Positions 28,013 to 37,735 of a stretch of 64,000 bases of DNA are shown here, piece after piece. Made by a program: the position numbers and the translations under genes. Source of the stretch: BPJU01 sp964425225 (GTDB lineage Bacteria > Planctomycetota > Planctomycetia > Pirellulales > Pirellulaceae); contig CAYRMD010000006.1 of assembly GCA_964425225.1 (NCBI GenBank), positions 26,375-90,374 of the forward strand. Reading direction: 5' to 3'. How positions within the stretch are numbered: the first letter of the stretch is position 1; each line of letters starts with the position of its first letter. The notes under the pieces are model-generated. The model was not told the DNA's origin. It searched no databases and was given only the letters and a program-made list of their open reading frames with translations.

Positions 28013-28683
28013 CGTTGCTAAGCGCGGTATTGCTCGACAACCCAAAATTCGACCGGCTGACTTTTATTCCAAGGTACCACGTCCTGGCTCCCACAAAACC
28101 GCGTCCACTGGGTGCATTCGGCTATTGCGATGCGACTGGTACGCGATTAGTTACCACCTTGATGGACGGCTTACAGAGTAAGACTCAACGAAAAGGCGCA
28201 AAGAAGACAGGCTTTGAATTGACCCACGAGCAACGTAAAACAACGCGAAAGTGTGAACATCGGCAATCACGCCAAGAGATGGTAGATCGTCGATTGTGTC
28301 TGCGTCTGGATTGTGGGTGGTAGCTATTTGTAACGCAGCAGGCGATCAGCCCCGTTTTGCTTTGCAGCCGGCGTTTTTCGGCCGTCCGTGCCCTCTGTGT
28401 CGCTGTGGTGCAATCCAACGTGCCCAAGATCGGGCGCGAGAGCTGCGTTTGCCGAGCAAACTCCGCACTCGGTGCTTAATACGTATTGACTTTTGAAGAG
28501 GTTACGGCACCATACCGCTGCATTATGCACAGATTCCTCAAATCCATAGTGCTCATCAGCACAGTCGTTGCGATAAAATGCACCAAAGACACAGTAGTTG
28601 GTTTAACCGAGACACTATACCGTTCCGAGACGGCAGGTGGGGAGGTTTAAGGCCCTCAGAACTTTGTTAAGGATACCGAACTA
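28013..28683. other. Gap with dispersed repeat fragments
   Basis: No gene recognised. GGCGCAAAG at about 28193 belongs to the CGCCTTTGCG family (inverted). Bases 28292-28350 (TGCGTCTGGATTGTGGGTGG, then TGTAACGCAGCAGGCGATC) match 46923-46985 and, less well, 51490-51560. Confidence 0.55.
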
Positions 28684-29763
28684 ATGCGCGTCGTTTGTGC
28701 GCATTGTGGCAAGCCATTTACGGTGCCCGAGAGTTGGAAAGGCCAAGTCGTTCAATGTCCTGGGTGCAACCGAACGATGCGCCTGGAGGACCCGGCTCGT
28801 CCTAGGCTTGATTCGACCAGTTCGGAGGGTGCGGTCCAGCAGGGGCCGTCAATCGCAAAACCGTCGCCGTCGCGTGACGAGCGAAAAGTTTCTTCGTCAG
28901 TGCACACTACTGAGGATGACGACGAACTTCGACTGTTGCCGGAAGATGATTCGCCGCGACGACACGTGTGGCTTGACAACATGGCATTCGACGATGATCC
29001 AGGGGCTGCCGTGGGGGCTCTCGTTCGCACGGAGTCCGGCGGCCTTCACGGAACATCGACAACTAAACGCGAAAGTGCGGGGCAGGGCAAAAAGGCACCG
29101 CTTGGTCAATCGGCGACCAAGAATTGTCCAAATTGCGATGCGGTTTTGCCGCCGGATGGAATCTTTTGCATCGAATGCGGTTACCACACCGGACTACAAA
29201 GGGTCCTTGTCGGTGATCTATCGGACTTGGATCTGGACATGTCAGTCGGTTACGTGCGATGGTTCCGACGACAGGTCGAAGAGGGGGAATCAATTACGGG
29301 AATACTTTGGCTGATTCACCTTCTCGTGGCAATTGTGTTAACCGTTATTGGAGTGATTGGGCACCCTCAGCTTTGGATTCCGGTGGTATTCGTATTTGTA
29401 AGCTATGTCGCGTTTTGGCTGTGGCTGCTCAAAATGGGAGACGTCCATTGTTTGGGTCGCACCTTTTGGAATTGGCGACTTGCCTGGCTGCGTCGATTTG
29501 CGTGGAAATGGTTGCCGCCAGCCCATTATTTGCAGCCAGCAGACCGCAATTTTAGCGACGCGGATTTAGCTGCCGTGGCGACACTAGAGGAGATCCGGGT
29601 CTTAGATGCCGAAGGCACGTCCCTTACTGACCGGGCATTAGTATCCCTGCAGCGCTGCAAGTATCTTCAAGCAGCCGTAGTGCGCGGCACACGCATGACA
29701 CGCGATGGCGTCCTCCGTCTACAGATCATGATGCCCCATTTATCGATATGGCATGACGAATAG
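28684..29763 (+). CDS. Zinc-ribbon membrane protein with a C-terminal LRR-like tail
   Basis: A 359-residue protein. An N-terminal zinc ribbon has C5/C8 and C25/C28, a long charged Ser/Asp-rich linker follows, and a second ribbon has C148/C151 and C162/C165 (CPNC...CIEC). Two membrane segments are visible at about 204-225 and 229-252 (WLIHLLVAIVLTVIGVIG; WIPVVFVFVSYVAFWLWLL). The C-terminal 100 residues contain two or three degenerate leucine-rich repeats (LEEIRVLDAEGTSLTDRALVSL). The architecture is typical of planctomycete proteins of unknown role, possibly sensing or scaffolding at the membrane. No partner gene is evident. Confidence 0.78.
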   Translation: MRVVCAHCGKPFTVPESWKGQVVQCPGCNRTMRLEDPARPRLDSTSSEGAVQQGPSIAKPSPSRDERKVSSSVHTTEDDDELRLLPEDDSPRRHVWLDNMAFDDDPGAAVGALVRTESGGLHGTSTTKRESAGQGKKAPLGQSATKNCPNCDAVLPPDGIFCIECGYHTGLQRVLVGDLSDLDLDMSVGYVRWFRRQVEEGESITGILWLIHLLVAIVLTVIGVIGHPQLWIPVVFVFVSYVAFWLWLLKMGDVHCLGRTFWNWRLAWLRRFAWKWLPPAHYLQPADRNFSDADLAAVATLEEIRVLDAEGTSLTDRALVSLQRCKYLQAAVVRGTRMTRDGVLRLQIMMPHLSIWHDE

Positions 29764-30179
29764 TGCAAGTGCGGGTCCGTGTGCGTGGGTCCCATGTATA
29801 GGTAAAGCGTGATTTGACGCAATAGCGCAGTGAAAAACATGTGCGCTGGCAATGTCCGCTGCTGGCTCGGACGAGCGAGTGCGTTTCGATTAAAGCTAAC
29901 GGAGCCGCTATGCAGCGGGTTATCGCCCGTGTTTGCTGTTTCGCTATCCGAAACGGAGTAATGGTACGCGGGTCAACGTTTCCATTCGTGCAACAAAGGT
30001 AGATCCGGCTACCTCGTTTACAGAGCCGCGACCGTAAGAGAACGGCGATTTGCGCATCGAACGACGTTCTTTAGCTGGGGCAGTTAACGAACCGGCCGCT
30101 ACGACAAGCTATGTTCGGGTCGAATGTGGGCCTCATACCCAGAATGCGACGCTTTTCGTATCGGCTCTCCGTAACCAGC
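29764..30179. other. Gap between convergent genes with a composite repeat
   Basis: No gene recognised. A GAGCCGCGACCGT repeat copy lies at 30023-30045, preceded by GTTTACA as in the copies at 20092 and 51639; a partial GGAGCCGCT lies at 29901. Confidence 0.6.
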
Positions 30180-31091
30180 TCACGATCCTGTTGGATGTGA
30201 CGCAATCTGGTCCGAAAGCGCAACCGCTTCCGGCAAGGCTTCCGCGTAGGAGGCTAGACGTACCTTTGGGAAAGCATCGGTGAAGCGGCGGCTGTCCAGC
30301 GAAACGTCGCGCGGGCGAGGTTCGGGAAAAAGGTCGGTGGTCGTGATCGGGTGTACCAGTTGCGACGATACGCCTAAAAATCGAGCAAGCGCCATACCCA
30401 TTTCGGCTCGCGATAGCCGCTCCGGGCCTCCCACATGCCAAAGTCCCGTCGCCTGCGACCGAGCCAATTCCAGCAAGGCATCGGCTGCATGGGCCAAGAA
30501 CAGCGGCGTACGAAACTCATCGGAAAACACGGCTATCGATTTCCCGTCGCGCAGGGAGCGCAATTGCCGATCAAACAACGTTTCTCTACCCAACAATCCC
30601 GGTCCAAACATCAAGCTAACTCGCACAACGGTGGCCGTGGGGAATTGCTTAATGCAGCGCTCTGCGGCAAGTTTGGTCGAGCCGTATACGGACAGCGGGT
30701 GCGGCATGTCGTCCTCACTATAGTCACCCCGCTCTCCATCAAACACCAAATCCGTCGAAACGTAAACAAAACGAGCCTGATGTCGGCTTGCCAATTCGGC
30801 AAGCAGTCCTGCTGCTGCCACATTGACTTGAAAAGCGCGCCGCGGATCTTGGTAACAGTCCTGAACACGGCTCATCGCCCCGGCGTGGATGACGACGTCG
30901 GGCCGAGCAAGATCCCAAGCTCGCTTCAACCGTTCGGGTGATTCGAGCAGCACCGGTTCCAGCCGGTAACCGAATAGCTCTCCTTCGGTACGTTGCGTCC
31001 ATGCCGTGACTGCAGTCGCTCCTGCGTGCCGTAAAGCGCGCAGCAAGTAGCTTCCCAACTGCCCACTAGCACCTGTAATTAACCAGCGCAC
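30180..31091 (-). CDS. Extended SDR sugar reductase (dTDP-4-dehydrorhamnose reductase-like)
   Basis: A 303-residue NAD(P)-dependent reductase of the RmlD/RfbD type. The N-terminal Rossmann motif is GASGQLG (residues 7-13); DVVIHAGAMS and YVSTDLVFDG follow, and the catalytic pair is Y-x3-K in VYGSTKLAAE (about residue 142). The C-terminal half matches RmlD-like substrate domains (FRTPLFLAHAADALLELA, GLWHVGGPERLSRAEMGMALA). It should reduce a nucleotide-linked 4-keto sugar for surface polysaccharide, but with no rmlA/B/C nearby the exact sugar is open. It starts at GTG with AAGGAA upstream. Confidence 0.85.
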   Translation of the reverse strand: MRWLITGASGQLGSYLLRALRHAGATAVTAWTQRTEGELFGYRLEPVLLESPERLKRAWDLARPDVVIHAGAMSRVQDCYQDPRRAFQVNVAAAGLLAELASRHQARFVYVSTDLVFDGERGDYSEDDMPHPLSVYGSTKLAAERCIKQFPTATVVRVSLMFGPGLLGRETLFDRQLRSLRDGKSIAVFSDEFRTPLFLAHAADALLELARSQATGLWHVGGPERLSRAEMGMALARFLGVSSQLVHPITTTDLFPEPRPRDVSLDSRRFTDAFPKVRLASYAEALPEAVALSDQIASHPTGS

Positions 31092-31362
31092 CAGCTATTC
31101 CTTTTGTTGACTCCAGCCCGTCGCCCACCCGGCAAGTGCACACAAGTTGCCCGTGAAGTATACGGTTCACCGCACCCAAAGAACCGTCACGCTCGATCGC
31201 TGCTGCGCCTATTGGCCCCGGTGTGACAAAAGCACACGGTTTGAAGCGCGTCCGTTTCCGGTTCCTCAGAAGTTCTCTGGATCGTAACCTTCCAATTTTC
31301 GCATCCAAATGAGGCTCATACCATTGGCGATACGAGAACGCATTACCGTTCGCTGGAAAAAC

Positions 31363-32094
31363 TCATGGCGCATCCAGGAGACTACGAACAAAGGGTACGA
31401 TGTGCTGTTCGTATGTGAAACCGTCTTTGCCGTATTCGTTGGCATCGTTGGTAAACTTCTTCGCCAGCTTACCTTCTTTGTCAAATACCAAGACAACGGG
31501 GATTGAAGCCACCTGCAGTTTTTTGAACACTTGTTCGTCCGCATCCCGGCAAATGAAGTTCTCTGTTTTGGCCTGCAGTTTCTTCAGGACTTCCGTTACT
31601 TTTCCAACAAAAGTTTCGGGCGGAGTATCCGGATCGCCGTAGTAATCAAGGTCGACCGTAGCGCAAGCCACCTTATCTTCCAACTCTTCGGATAGCCGCA
31701 CTAGATGAGGCAATTCGCGCAAGCAGGGTCCGCAACTAGTAGACCAGAGATCCACCACCACGAGTTTTCCGGTTTGCAGCGCGACCCACTGTTCGATTTC
31801 TTCCCAGGATGCCAAACGAGGAGCGCGGAACTCGTTCGGCTGGTCCTCTCGATTCGAAGCCACCGGATCCGTCGTCGCCATGCCACTGGGCGGCGTGACG
31901 GTATCTGAGGTGCTGGGAGATTGACTGCTTTGCGGATCCGGGTGCTTGTTTTCGTTTCGCGCGCTGCTTGCGTGACAGCCGCTACCGGCCGCAATCAGCA
32001 TGCCAACGTAGAGAAAGCACCAAGCCCACAGCGACGATTTCCGATTACGATTCCTGACAAGCACAACGCTTTGCGAATGGCGTGACCGTCTCAT
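31363..32094 (-). CDS. Thioredoxin-like (TlpA type) lipoprotein
   Basis: A predicted 243-residue lipoprotein: hydrophobic WAWCFLYVGMLIAAGSGC with the lipobox Cys, a Ser/Pro/Thr-rich linker, then a thioredoxin fold with WSTSCGPC (about C121 and C124) and the cis-Pro region VASIPVVLVF. The frame extends to 32229, but ATG 32094 has AGAGGGAG a few bases upstream and the region before it is not signal-like. It probably performs thiol-disulfide exchange in the periplasm, possibly for the c-type cytochromes here (inference). It lies 271 bases upstream of the SDR gene on the same strand. Confidence 0.87.
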   Translation of the reverse strand: MRRSRHSQSVVLVRNRNRKSSLWAWCFLYVGMLIAAGSGCHASSARNENKHPDPQSSQSPSTSDTVTPPSGMATTDPVASNREDQPNEFRAPRLASWEEIEQWVALQTGKLVVVDLWSTSCGPCLRELPHLVRLSEELEDKVACATVDLDYYGDPDTPPETFVGKVTEVLKKLQAKTENFICRDADEQVFKKLQVASIPVVLVFDKEGKLAKKFTNDANEYGKDGFTYEQHIVPFVRSLLDAP

Positions 32095-35014
32095 CGATAA
32101 ATCTCCCTCTGGAGACGACGTAAAGCACCGAACATGGCTTTCCCGTCCACAGCAATCCATTTCATCTAGCTGCTCAGTTCGCCCGAACCTGGACCGATCG
32201 CAACTTGAATCACTGGGTCTGCGTATCATGGTAACAAACCTTTGTCGGCCGAGAAACCATCACCGATCAGTTATCGCATGGTAGCGCAGGATATACCATT
32301 GGTAGCGGGGGCCTGCTTCAGGCCGACGTGCCTTTCGGCCGGAGGTTATTCGGCCGGTCATAGCCTTTAACGCTAATCCGTGAGCGGTCAGAGCATCGGT
32401 AGCATGGAACAGCACTGTCGCTCCCTTCTTGTTGCCACAATCTGCGAAGATATTTTGGCCGGCTGTACTCGTGCACACTGGTCTGCAATTGGCTTCGTTG
32501 GCCAGGCTGACCGTCTACCGACAACTCACATAGGACGACCCACAAGTCAGATGGGACGAACGATACCCGCGAACATGACGCATAAGGAGGTCGACGGGCT
32601 CGGGCACGGTACGCCGGTTTACGTACCGAAAGCGATCCCGTCCCGCCGCAGCACGGTTCAGCCGGTCCGTTGCGATGCTCGACCTTGACCCGATCACAAA
32701 CCGTCAATGACTTCTTCAGCGAAATCGGATCATGTCGCACAAATTCACGGCTCGCAAATCGTCCTACGAAAGCAACAGAGCAACTTGTTAAAGGGCTGCT
32801 GCGCTTAACTCCGCACAATGCCGCGTAGAGGCTGTCACGTACCCCAAAGGCAAGGTAGAGAGTTATGCCTCATTTGCTGCAACGGAGCTACCTGGCCCGC
32901 GAATGCGCTTGGGTTTCGGCCAGCATAAGCGCTTGGCTTCCGAATAAGTTACTTTCTGAGCTACCGGTTGGTTAAGACAGTAGGGCCCCGGTGGGATGTT
33001 ACATTTGTTTGATCACCTACACGGGGACGTTTCCAGATAAGGGCTCGAAGCCATTCTCAGCGGCGTGCCTGGGAAGACGATCTGCTGGTGGAAAAGGTGT
33101 TGAGCACCACGGGAGCGCTGTGCGACTCGGACTGTTGCAAACTTTTTGGGGGAGCAGTAAACGTGCCCGGTACTTCTGACGCGTTGCTCGCCGTACTACG
33201 TTACGCCGCTACGCCGGGAGCCCTCGTTGCGCAGACTTTGAGGGTAGCCAAACGACCATTCAGGATCGACGAGCAGCCCCTTGCTCCCCAACGCGCACGG
33301 GGACGATGCGCGCTTTGCTCGCCAATGGGCTTTGGCGCTTTCGACTCAACAAACTGCGGCGATCTTCGGATGGGCCAGACGCCCCGGAGTTCCGTCTTGG
33401 ACTGGCCAACCTCGTTGGCTCCTTACAGGACACCTGTGACGATTGCTGTACGGAAGCAATTATAAGCGCCCTCTTACCGATACAACTAAGGCATTGCCGC
33501 TCAACTGGTTACGTCAAACAATTGCTTCGCGATTGTCTCATGTGGTCCTTTATTACCGGCCCGAAGCAAACCATCGTCCGGCCCCGGCTCTACCCTGAAC
33601 ATAGATCTCGCCCTCCCGTCTTAGTTCATCGAGCAAACGGTAGATGGTGGCTCGTGGTGGATGCGGTAGAACGTCAGCGGAGGCGCTGGATATTAAGCGT
33701 TTCGCGTCCCCCGCGCCGCTTGACCCGCACCACGGTATCATGAACGTGTTCTGCGAGTGAACAGCGTCGGAAGCCCGTAGTTGACGACAAGTAGTCGGCC
33801 CATCCCCAAGGCTATCAACTCTAGGCAAAGAAACCCATTGTTCTTACTTTTTCCCTTAACCGTGCGGCTTGCATGCTGCAGGCCGGCGTCCTACGGTACC
33901 GTCCATCCATGACCTGCGATCGGTCTAATTCGCGACGGACACAGGTAGTCGCTTTAGCATAGAGTTTGGCTCGAGGTTCCGAAAGCGTGAGCGCGACGAT
34001 TCTTTTTCCGTATGTTTTGAAAAGTTTGGCATCGCAGGGACGCCAACGATGGTTAGCCGTTTCCAGCGGCTAGGAAATAGTGAGTGTCGACCGTAAGATG
34101 GCATCCCGGACCGGGATTTCGGTGCGATCGCCAAAAAGTATCGCCCCGCGCACCTGCAACTTACTATGCGGCACAGAGAAGTTGGATCATCGAAGTACCG
34201 TGCATCACAGTCACTACTTAGTATGGGAAACGGCAGAGCAATGCACGATGTTTCCATTGCGTGGGTTACGGGTACGCGCTGCGGGTGCGGCAGTTTCGTG
34301 GCAAAGAACGCAACAGGAACCTGCTGCCCTACTCCATCAACCGATGGCACATATGGATGCTGGCAACGGTGAAGCCAGTCTCCGGACCGGGCATCAGCAA
34401 TCGCCTTGGAAACGACAGTGTCAAGCGCTCACCGAACGAGGAACTCCTGCGTGATTCTGCCGCAATCTCGTCCAAGTCCGCTCGAGTGCATGAAAAGAGT
34501 TCTTGGTGTATTCTTCTCGTTATTTTGGTAGTCTTACCCGATCGTGGTGCTAGCGCAACGTGCCGTGCCAGCTCTGCTGCGGCGAACGGCCCAGTCTCAA
34601 CGCAATGGGGACTAGCCAAACGGATGAAACGCGCACACCTGTCTGTTCGGCGCCCACGTTGAAGGACATGCTCGGGGGTTTGCCTAAGGTCTAAGCTCAG
34701 CAATGGGTGTACTGTGAGGGAGTTATGGTTGTGCTCCGGCGTGCACGTGCTTTGTGGATGTGAGAACGTGCGCCTAGGTTACGATGCATTTCATTGCATT
34801 GCCTTGTTCCTTCTTGCGCCTCTGCGTCTTTGCGCCTTTGTCTTAAACGACAAGCATCACTCGCCTTCTGAAGCCCTGCGGCATGTGTGCTCGAATCGTC
34901 TGACTGGTACAATACGAATCGTCCGAGTATTTCGGCCGAAACGAGATCCTCGGCCTCTTCAAAGGCAAGAGCGAGAAGTGTGAATAGCCGGCTGCATTGT
35001 AACAAGGGGCGAAC
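32095..35014. other. 2.9-kb nearly gene-free region, probably decayed
   Basis: No intact gene recognised. Open frames are short, without ribosome-binding sites or known domains. Bases 33580-33720 on the minus strand may encode the end of a winged-helix protein, and 34812-34847 carry CGCCTTTGCG repeats. TTG 35015 at the right edge starts the sensor kinase. Confidence 0.6.
33553..33828 (-). pseudogene. Possible remnant of a winged-helix DNA-binding domain
   Basis: The last 45 residues of this minus-strand frame read ATIYRLLDELRREGEIYVQG followed by RAGAGRWFASGR and a stop. This is the recognition-helix and wing pattern seen at the end of winged-helix domains. The sequence before it is unrecognisable and no upstream domain is present, so at best this is the tail of a decayed gene. 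Confidence 0.35.
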
Positions 35015-36199
35015 TTGAGCCAATCCGATTTCGAATCGATTGCCGATCTTTACGAGCGTCTGCAAACCTACGTGGGTTGGACGGCGCAGGACTCGGAACG
35101 CTTGCGCGCCGCTTGGCCTCTGATCGAGATAGCCGTTCCGGAACTCGTGCACGATTTTTACTGCGCCATCCAGAGCGAACCGGATACGGCGCGGATCATC
35201 ACGGAAGGTAACGAACAAATCGCACGGCTAAAGGTCACTCTAGCGGCCTGGTTACGTGAACTTTTCCAAGGCCCCCATGATCGATCCTATGCGGTGCGGC
35301 GGTGGTTTGTGGGACACCGCCATGTGGAGATCTCGTTGCAGGCAGAGTTTGTCAGTGCCGCTATGTGTCGACTGCGTTTAGGACTTCAAAAGAGTCTGCA
35401 ACAGCGCTGGAACGGAAATCCTGCGGACTTGGCACTTACGATAGCCGCCTTGCATCGAGCCTTGGATTTGGACTTGGCCTTGATCGATAACGCATACCAG
35501 ACGGAGTATCGGCGGCGGCTTCAAAACTTTGAGCGCCTAGCCACCATTGGCAAGATAGCCGGAGGCATCGCTCATGAACTGCGCAATCCGCTGAACGTCA
35601 TCCGAACGTCGACCTATTACTTAAAGGTCGCAGCCGACAGTGATCCTCGAAAGAAGCTGGAGCATCTGGAGAGGATCGAGCGTCAGGTACAGGTGGCAGA
35701 ACGAGTCATTGGAGCGTGGAATGATTTTGCTCGATTACCGTACCCGTCATGGGAACCGATCGACTGGAAGCTCTGCATCGAAGAGGCTATTCAGAGCGTG
35801 GAGCAATCGACTGGCATCTCGGTGCACGTCACCATTAAGCCGGATGTGCCGGTGCTCCGCGGCGATCCGCGGCAATTGACCGTGGTCGTACGCAATCTCG
35901 TGGCCAATGCCTGCGAGGCTCTCAAGACGCAGGGTGGTAACGTAGAGATTATCGCCCGTCGCTCACGGGAAGGTGTCGAGATATTGGTGCGCGACGATGG
36001 ACCGGGAATGTCACCGGAGGTATTGAGCCGTGCTGGGGAACCGTTCTTTACCACGAAAGCTCATGGTATGGGCCTGGGGCTTGCCTTGTGCCGCGCCATC
36101 CTGGAACGGCATGGCGCGCGGTTGCACATCGACAGCTCCGTGGGTAGAGGAACAACCGCACGCGTATTGTTTCCCCAACCGGAAAAGGGCAGCACATGA
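35015..36199 (+). CDS. Globin-coupled sensor histidine kinase
   Basis: A 394-residue cytosolic kinase. Residues about 1-165 look like a protoglobin/globin-coupled sensor domain, with the proximal-His region WFVGHRHVEISLQAEFVSA (candidate haem ligand H103). The HisKA H-box is IAHELRNPLNVI (phospho-acceptor H187). The HATPase domain has N (LVANACEAL), G1 (DDGPGM), F (PFFTTK) and G2 (HGMGLGLALC) boxes. It probably senses O2, NO or redox through haem. The start is TTG with AAGGGG upstream. It overlaps the next gene by 4 bases (ATGA), so the two form one transcript and likely one pathway. Confidence 0.88.
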   Translation: MSQSDFESIADLYERLQTYVGWTAQDSERLRAAWPLIEIAVPELVHDFYCAIQSEPDTARIITEGNEQIARLKVTLAAWLRELFQGPHDRSYAVRRWFVGHRHVEISLQAEFVSAAMCRLRLGLQKSLQQRWNGNPADLALTIAALHRALDLDLALIDNAYQTEYRRRLQNFERLATIGKIAGGIAHELRNPLNVIRTSTYYLKVAADSDPRKKLEHLERIERQVQVAERVIGAWNDFARLPYPSWEPIDWKLCIEEAIQSVEQSTGISVHVTIKPDVPVLRGDPRQLTVVVRNLVANACEALKTQGGNVEIIARRSREGVEILVRDDGPGMSPEVLSRAGEPFFTTKAHGMGLGLALCRAILERHGARLHIDSSVGRGTTARVLFPQPEKGST

Positions 36200-37317
36200 C
36201 CGAGCAACTCCGTGTCGTAGTCATTGACGATGACCCAGATACTCGCGCCAATTTGGAGGACATCTTGCAGCTAGAGCACTGCGTCGTAAAAAGCGTCGGC
36301 AGCTTGCGCGAGGCGCTGACGTTGGACAACTGGTCCAAAGTCAATGTCGTCATCCTCGATCGGCGGCTGGCAGACGACGTGGCCGACAAATTGCTGGGCA
36401 CGTTCCGGCGGCTGGCTCCGCAAGCTGCCATCATCGTAATTACTGCCTATGCCGATCTAAATAGCACGATCGCCGCACTTCGACACGGGGTTTACGATTA
36501 CATCCTCAAACCGATCAACCCAGAAGCATTGCTCGCCAGTCTCAGCCGCCTGCGGCAGTTGCATGAGGCCCGCCGCCAAGCCCTCCAAGCCCAACGCTTG
36601 GCCGCCATAGGACAAACGGTGGCTGGTCTGACTCACGAAAGCCGCAACGCACTGCAGCGAATTCAATCGTCCGTAGAAATGCTTCGGTTTAAGTTGGCCG
36701 ATCAAACCGCTGCGATCGAATTATGTGACCGCATCGAACAGGCGGTTTCGGAACTTCTCCGGCTTCATGAACAGGTTCGCAGCTATGCAGCTCCCGTAAT
36801 CCTAGAACGCCGGGAAACAGACCTGCGCACCATTTGGCGGCATGCATGGCAAGAACTGGCCCATCGCCATCGGGAAAAACGTCTGCGTTTGGTAGAGCAA
36901 ACCGAGGGCTCAGAGTTTCCGTGCGAAGTTGATCCTTTCGCCATTACGCAAGTGTTCCGCAATCTATTCGACAATGCGATCGATGCGAGTCCCGTGGAAG
37001 GCCAGGTACACGTGCTGTGTCGCGCATGCTCGCTTCACTCCCTTCCGGCTTGGGCTATCACGGTGCGCGACGATGGTCCAGGTATTGACCCAGCCCAGTT
37101 CGAAAAACTATTCCAGCCGTTTGTCACCACCAAGCCGAAAGGCACTGGATTGGGATTAGCCATCGCGCAGCGTCTGGTGGATGCCCACGGAGGTAAGCTT
37201 ATTGCCAGCCGTTTGTCGCGCGGTGCCGAATTCACCATCTATCTTCCGCGCACAACAGTTCCCAGTGTTCCTTCAGAAGCTCACTATTTCGTTCTGGATG
37301 GCCTGCCCTTTACGTAA
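36196..37317 (+). CDS. Receiver-histidine kinase hybrid (response regulator plus kinase)
   Basis: A 373-residue protein. The N-terminal receiver domain has the acidic DDD, phospho-acceptor D55 (VVILDRRL), the Thr/Ser site (IIVITAYAD) and the Lys in LKPIN. A second module follows: an H-box THESRNALQRIQ (H147) and an HATPase with DNAIDAS, DDGPGID, FVTTKPKGTGLGLA and GAEFTIYLP. There is no output DNA-binding domain and no membrane segment. The receiver is the likely target of the upstream globin kinase, and the attached kinase would pass phosphate to another protein, so this is a relay. The final partner is not in the window. Confidence 0.88.
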   Translation: MTEQLRVVVIDDDPDTRANLEDILQLEHCVVKSVGSLREALTLDNWSKVNVVILDRRLADDVADKLLGTFRRLAPQAAIIVITAYADLNSTIAALRHGVYDYILKPINPEALLASLSRLRQLHEARRQALQAQRLAAIGQTVAGLTHESRNALQRIQSSVEMLRFKLADQTAAIELCDRIEQAVSELLRLHEQVRSYAAPVILERRETDLRTIWRHAWQELAHRHREKRLRLVEQTEGSEFPCEVDPFAITQVFRNLFDNAIDASPVEGQVHVLCRACSLHSLPAWAITVRDDGPGIDPAQFEKLFQPFVTTKPKGTGLGLAIAQRLVDAHGGKLIASRLSRGAEFTIYLPRTTVPSVPSEAHYFVLDGLPFT

Positions 37318-37735
37318 AGAGAACCCCGGATCAAAACGTGCGATTGCACCACACGCAGTCGCTTTCTGGCCGGCTGGCTTGAAGCGGTTGTCAATATCGG
37401 CCCCGACATAACAGTTGCCGTCTTGGCACGGCGTTACATCCATAATCACGGCTCGCTTTGGAAAGATGTACGCCGACGCTTCGGCTTGTGTACACGTTGG
37501 ATAGCTAGATTTTCGTATGCTGCGTGGTCCATACGAGAACGAAGTGGCAATCGAGCTCCGCGTTTCCTCTTGGAACTTCACGGTAAAGCGGTAGAATAAT
37601 AAATGAATGACGATGAGTTCCTAATTGGTGCTTGCCGAACCTGCCAAACCGCCACGAGACCAGTGAAGCTGGTTGACGTGGTCCCGCCAAAAATAACCAA
37701 TTGTCGTGTGCGTCACGGAACCCGGGAGTTCTACA
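37318..37735. other. Intergenic region before the PSCyt1 gene
   Basis: No gene or RNA recognised. It contains the leader of the PSCyt1 gene; GGGAG at 37724-37728 serves ATG 37736. Confidence 0.5.
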
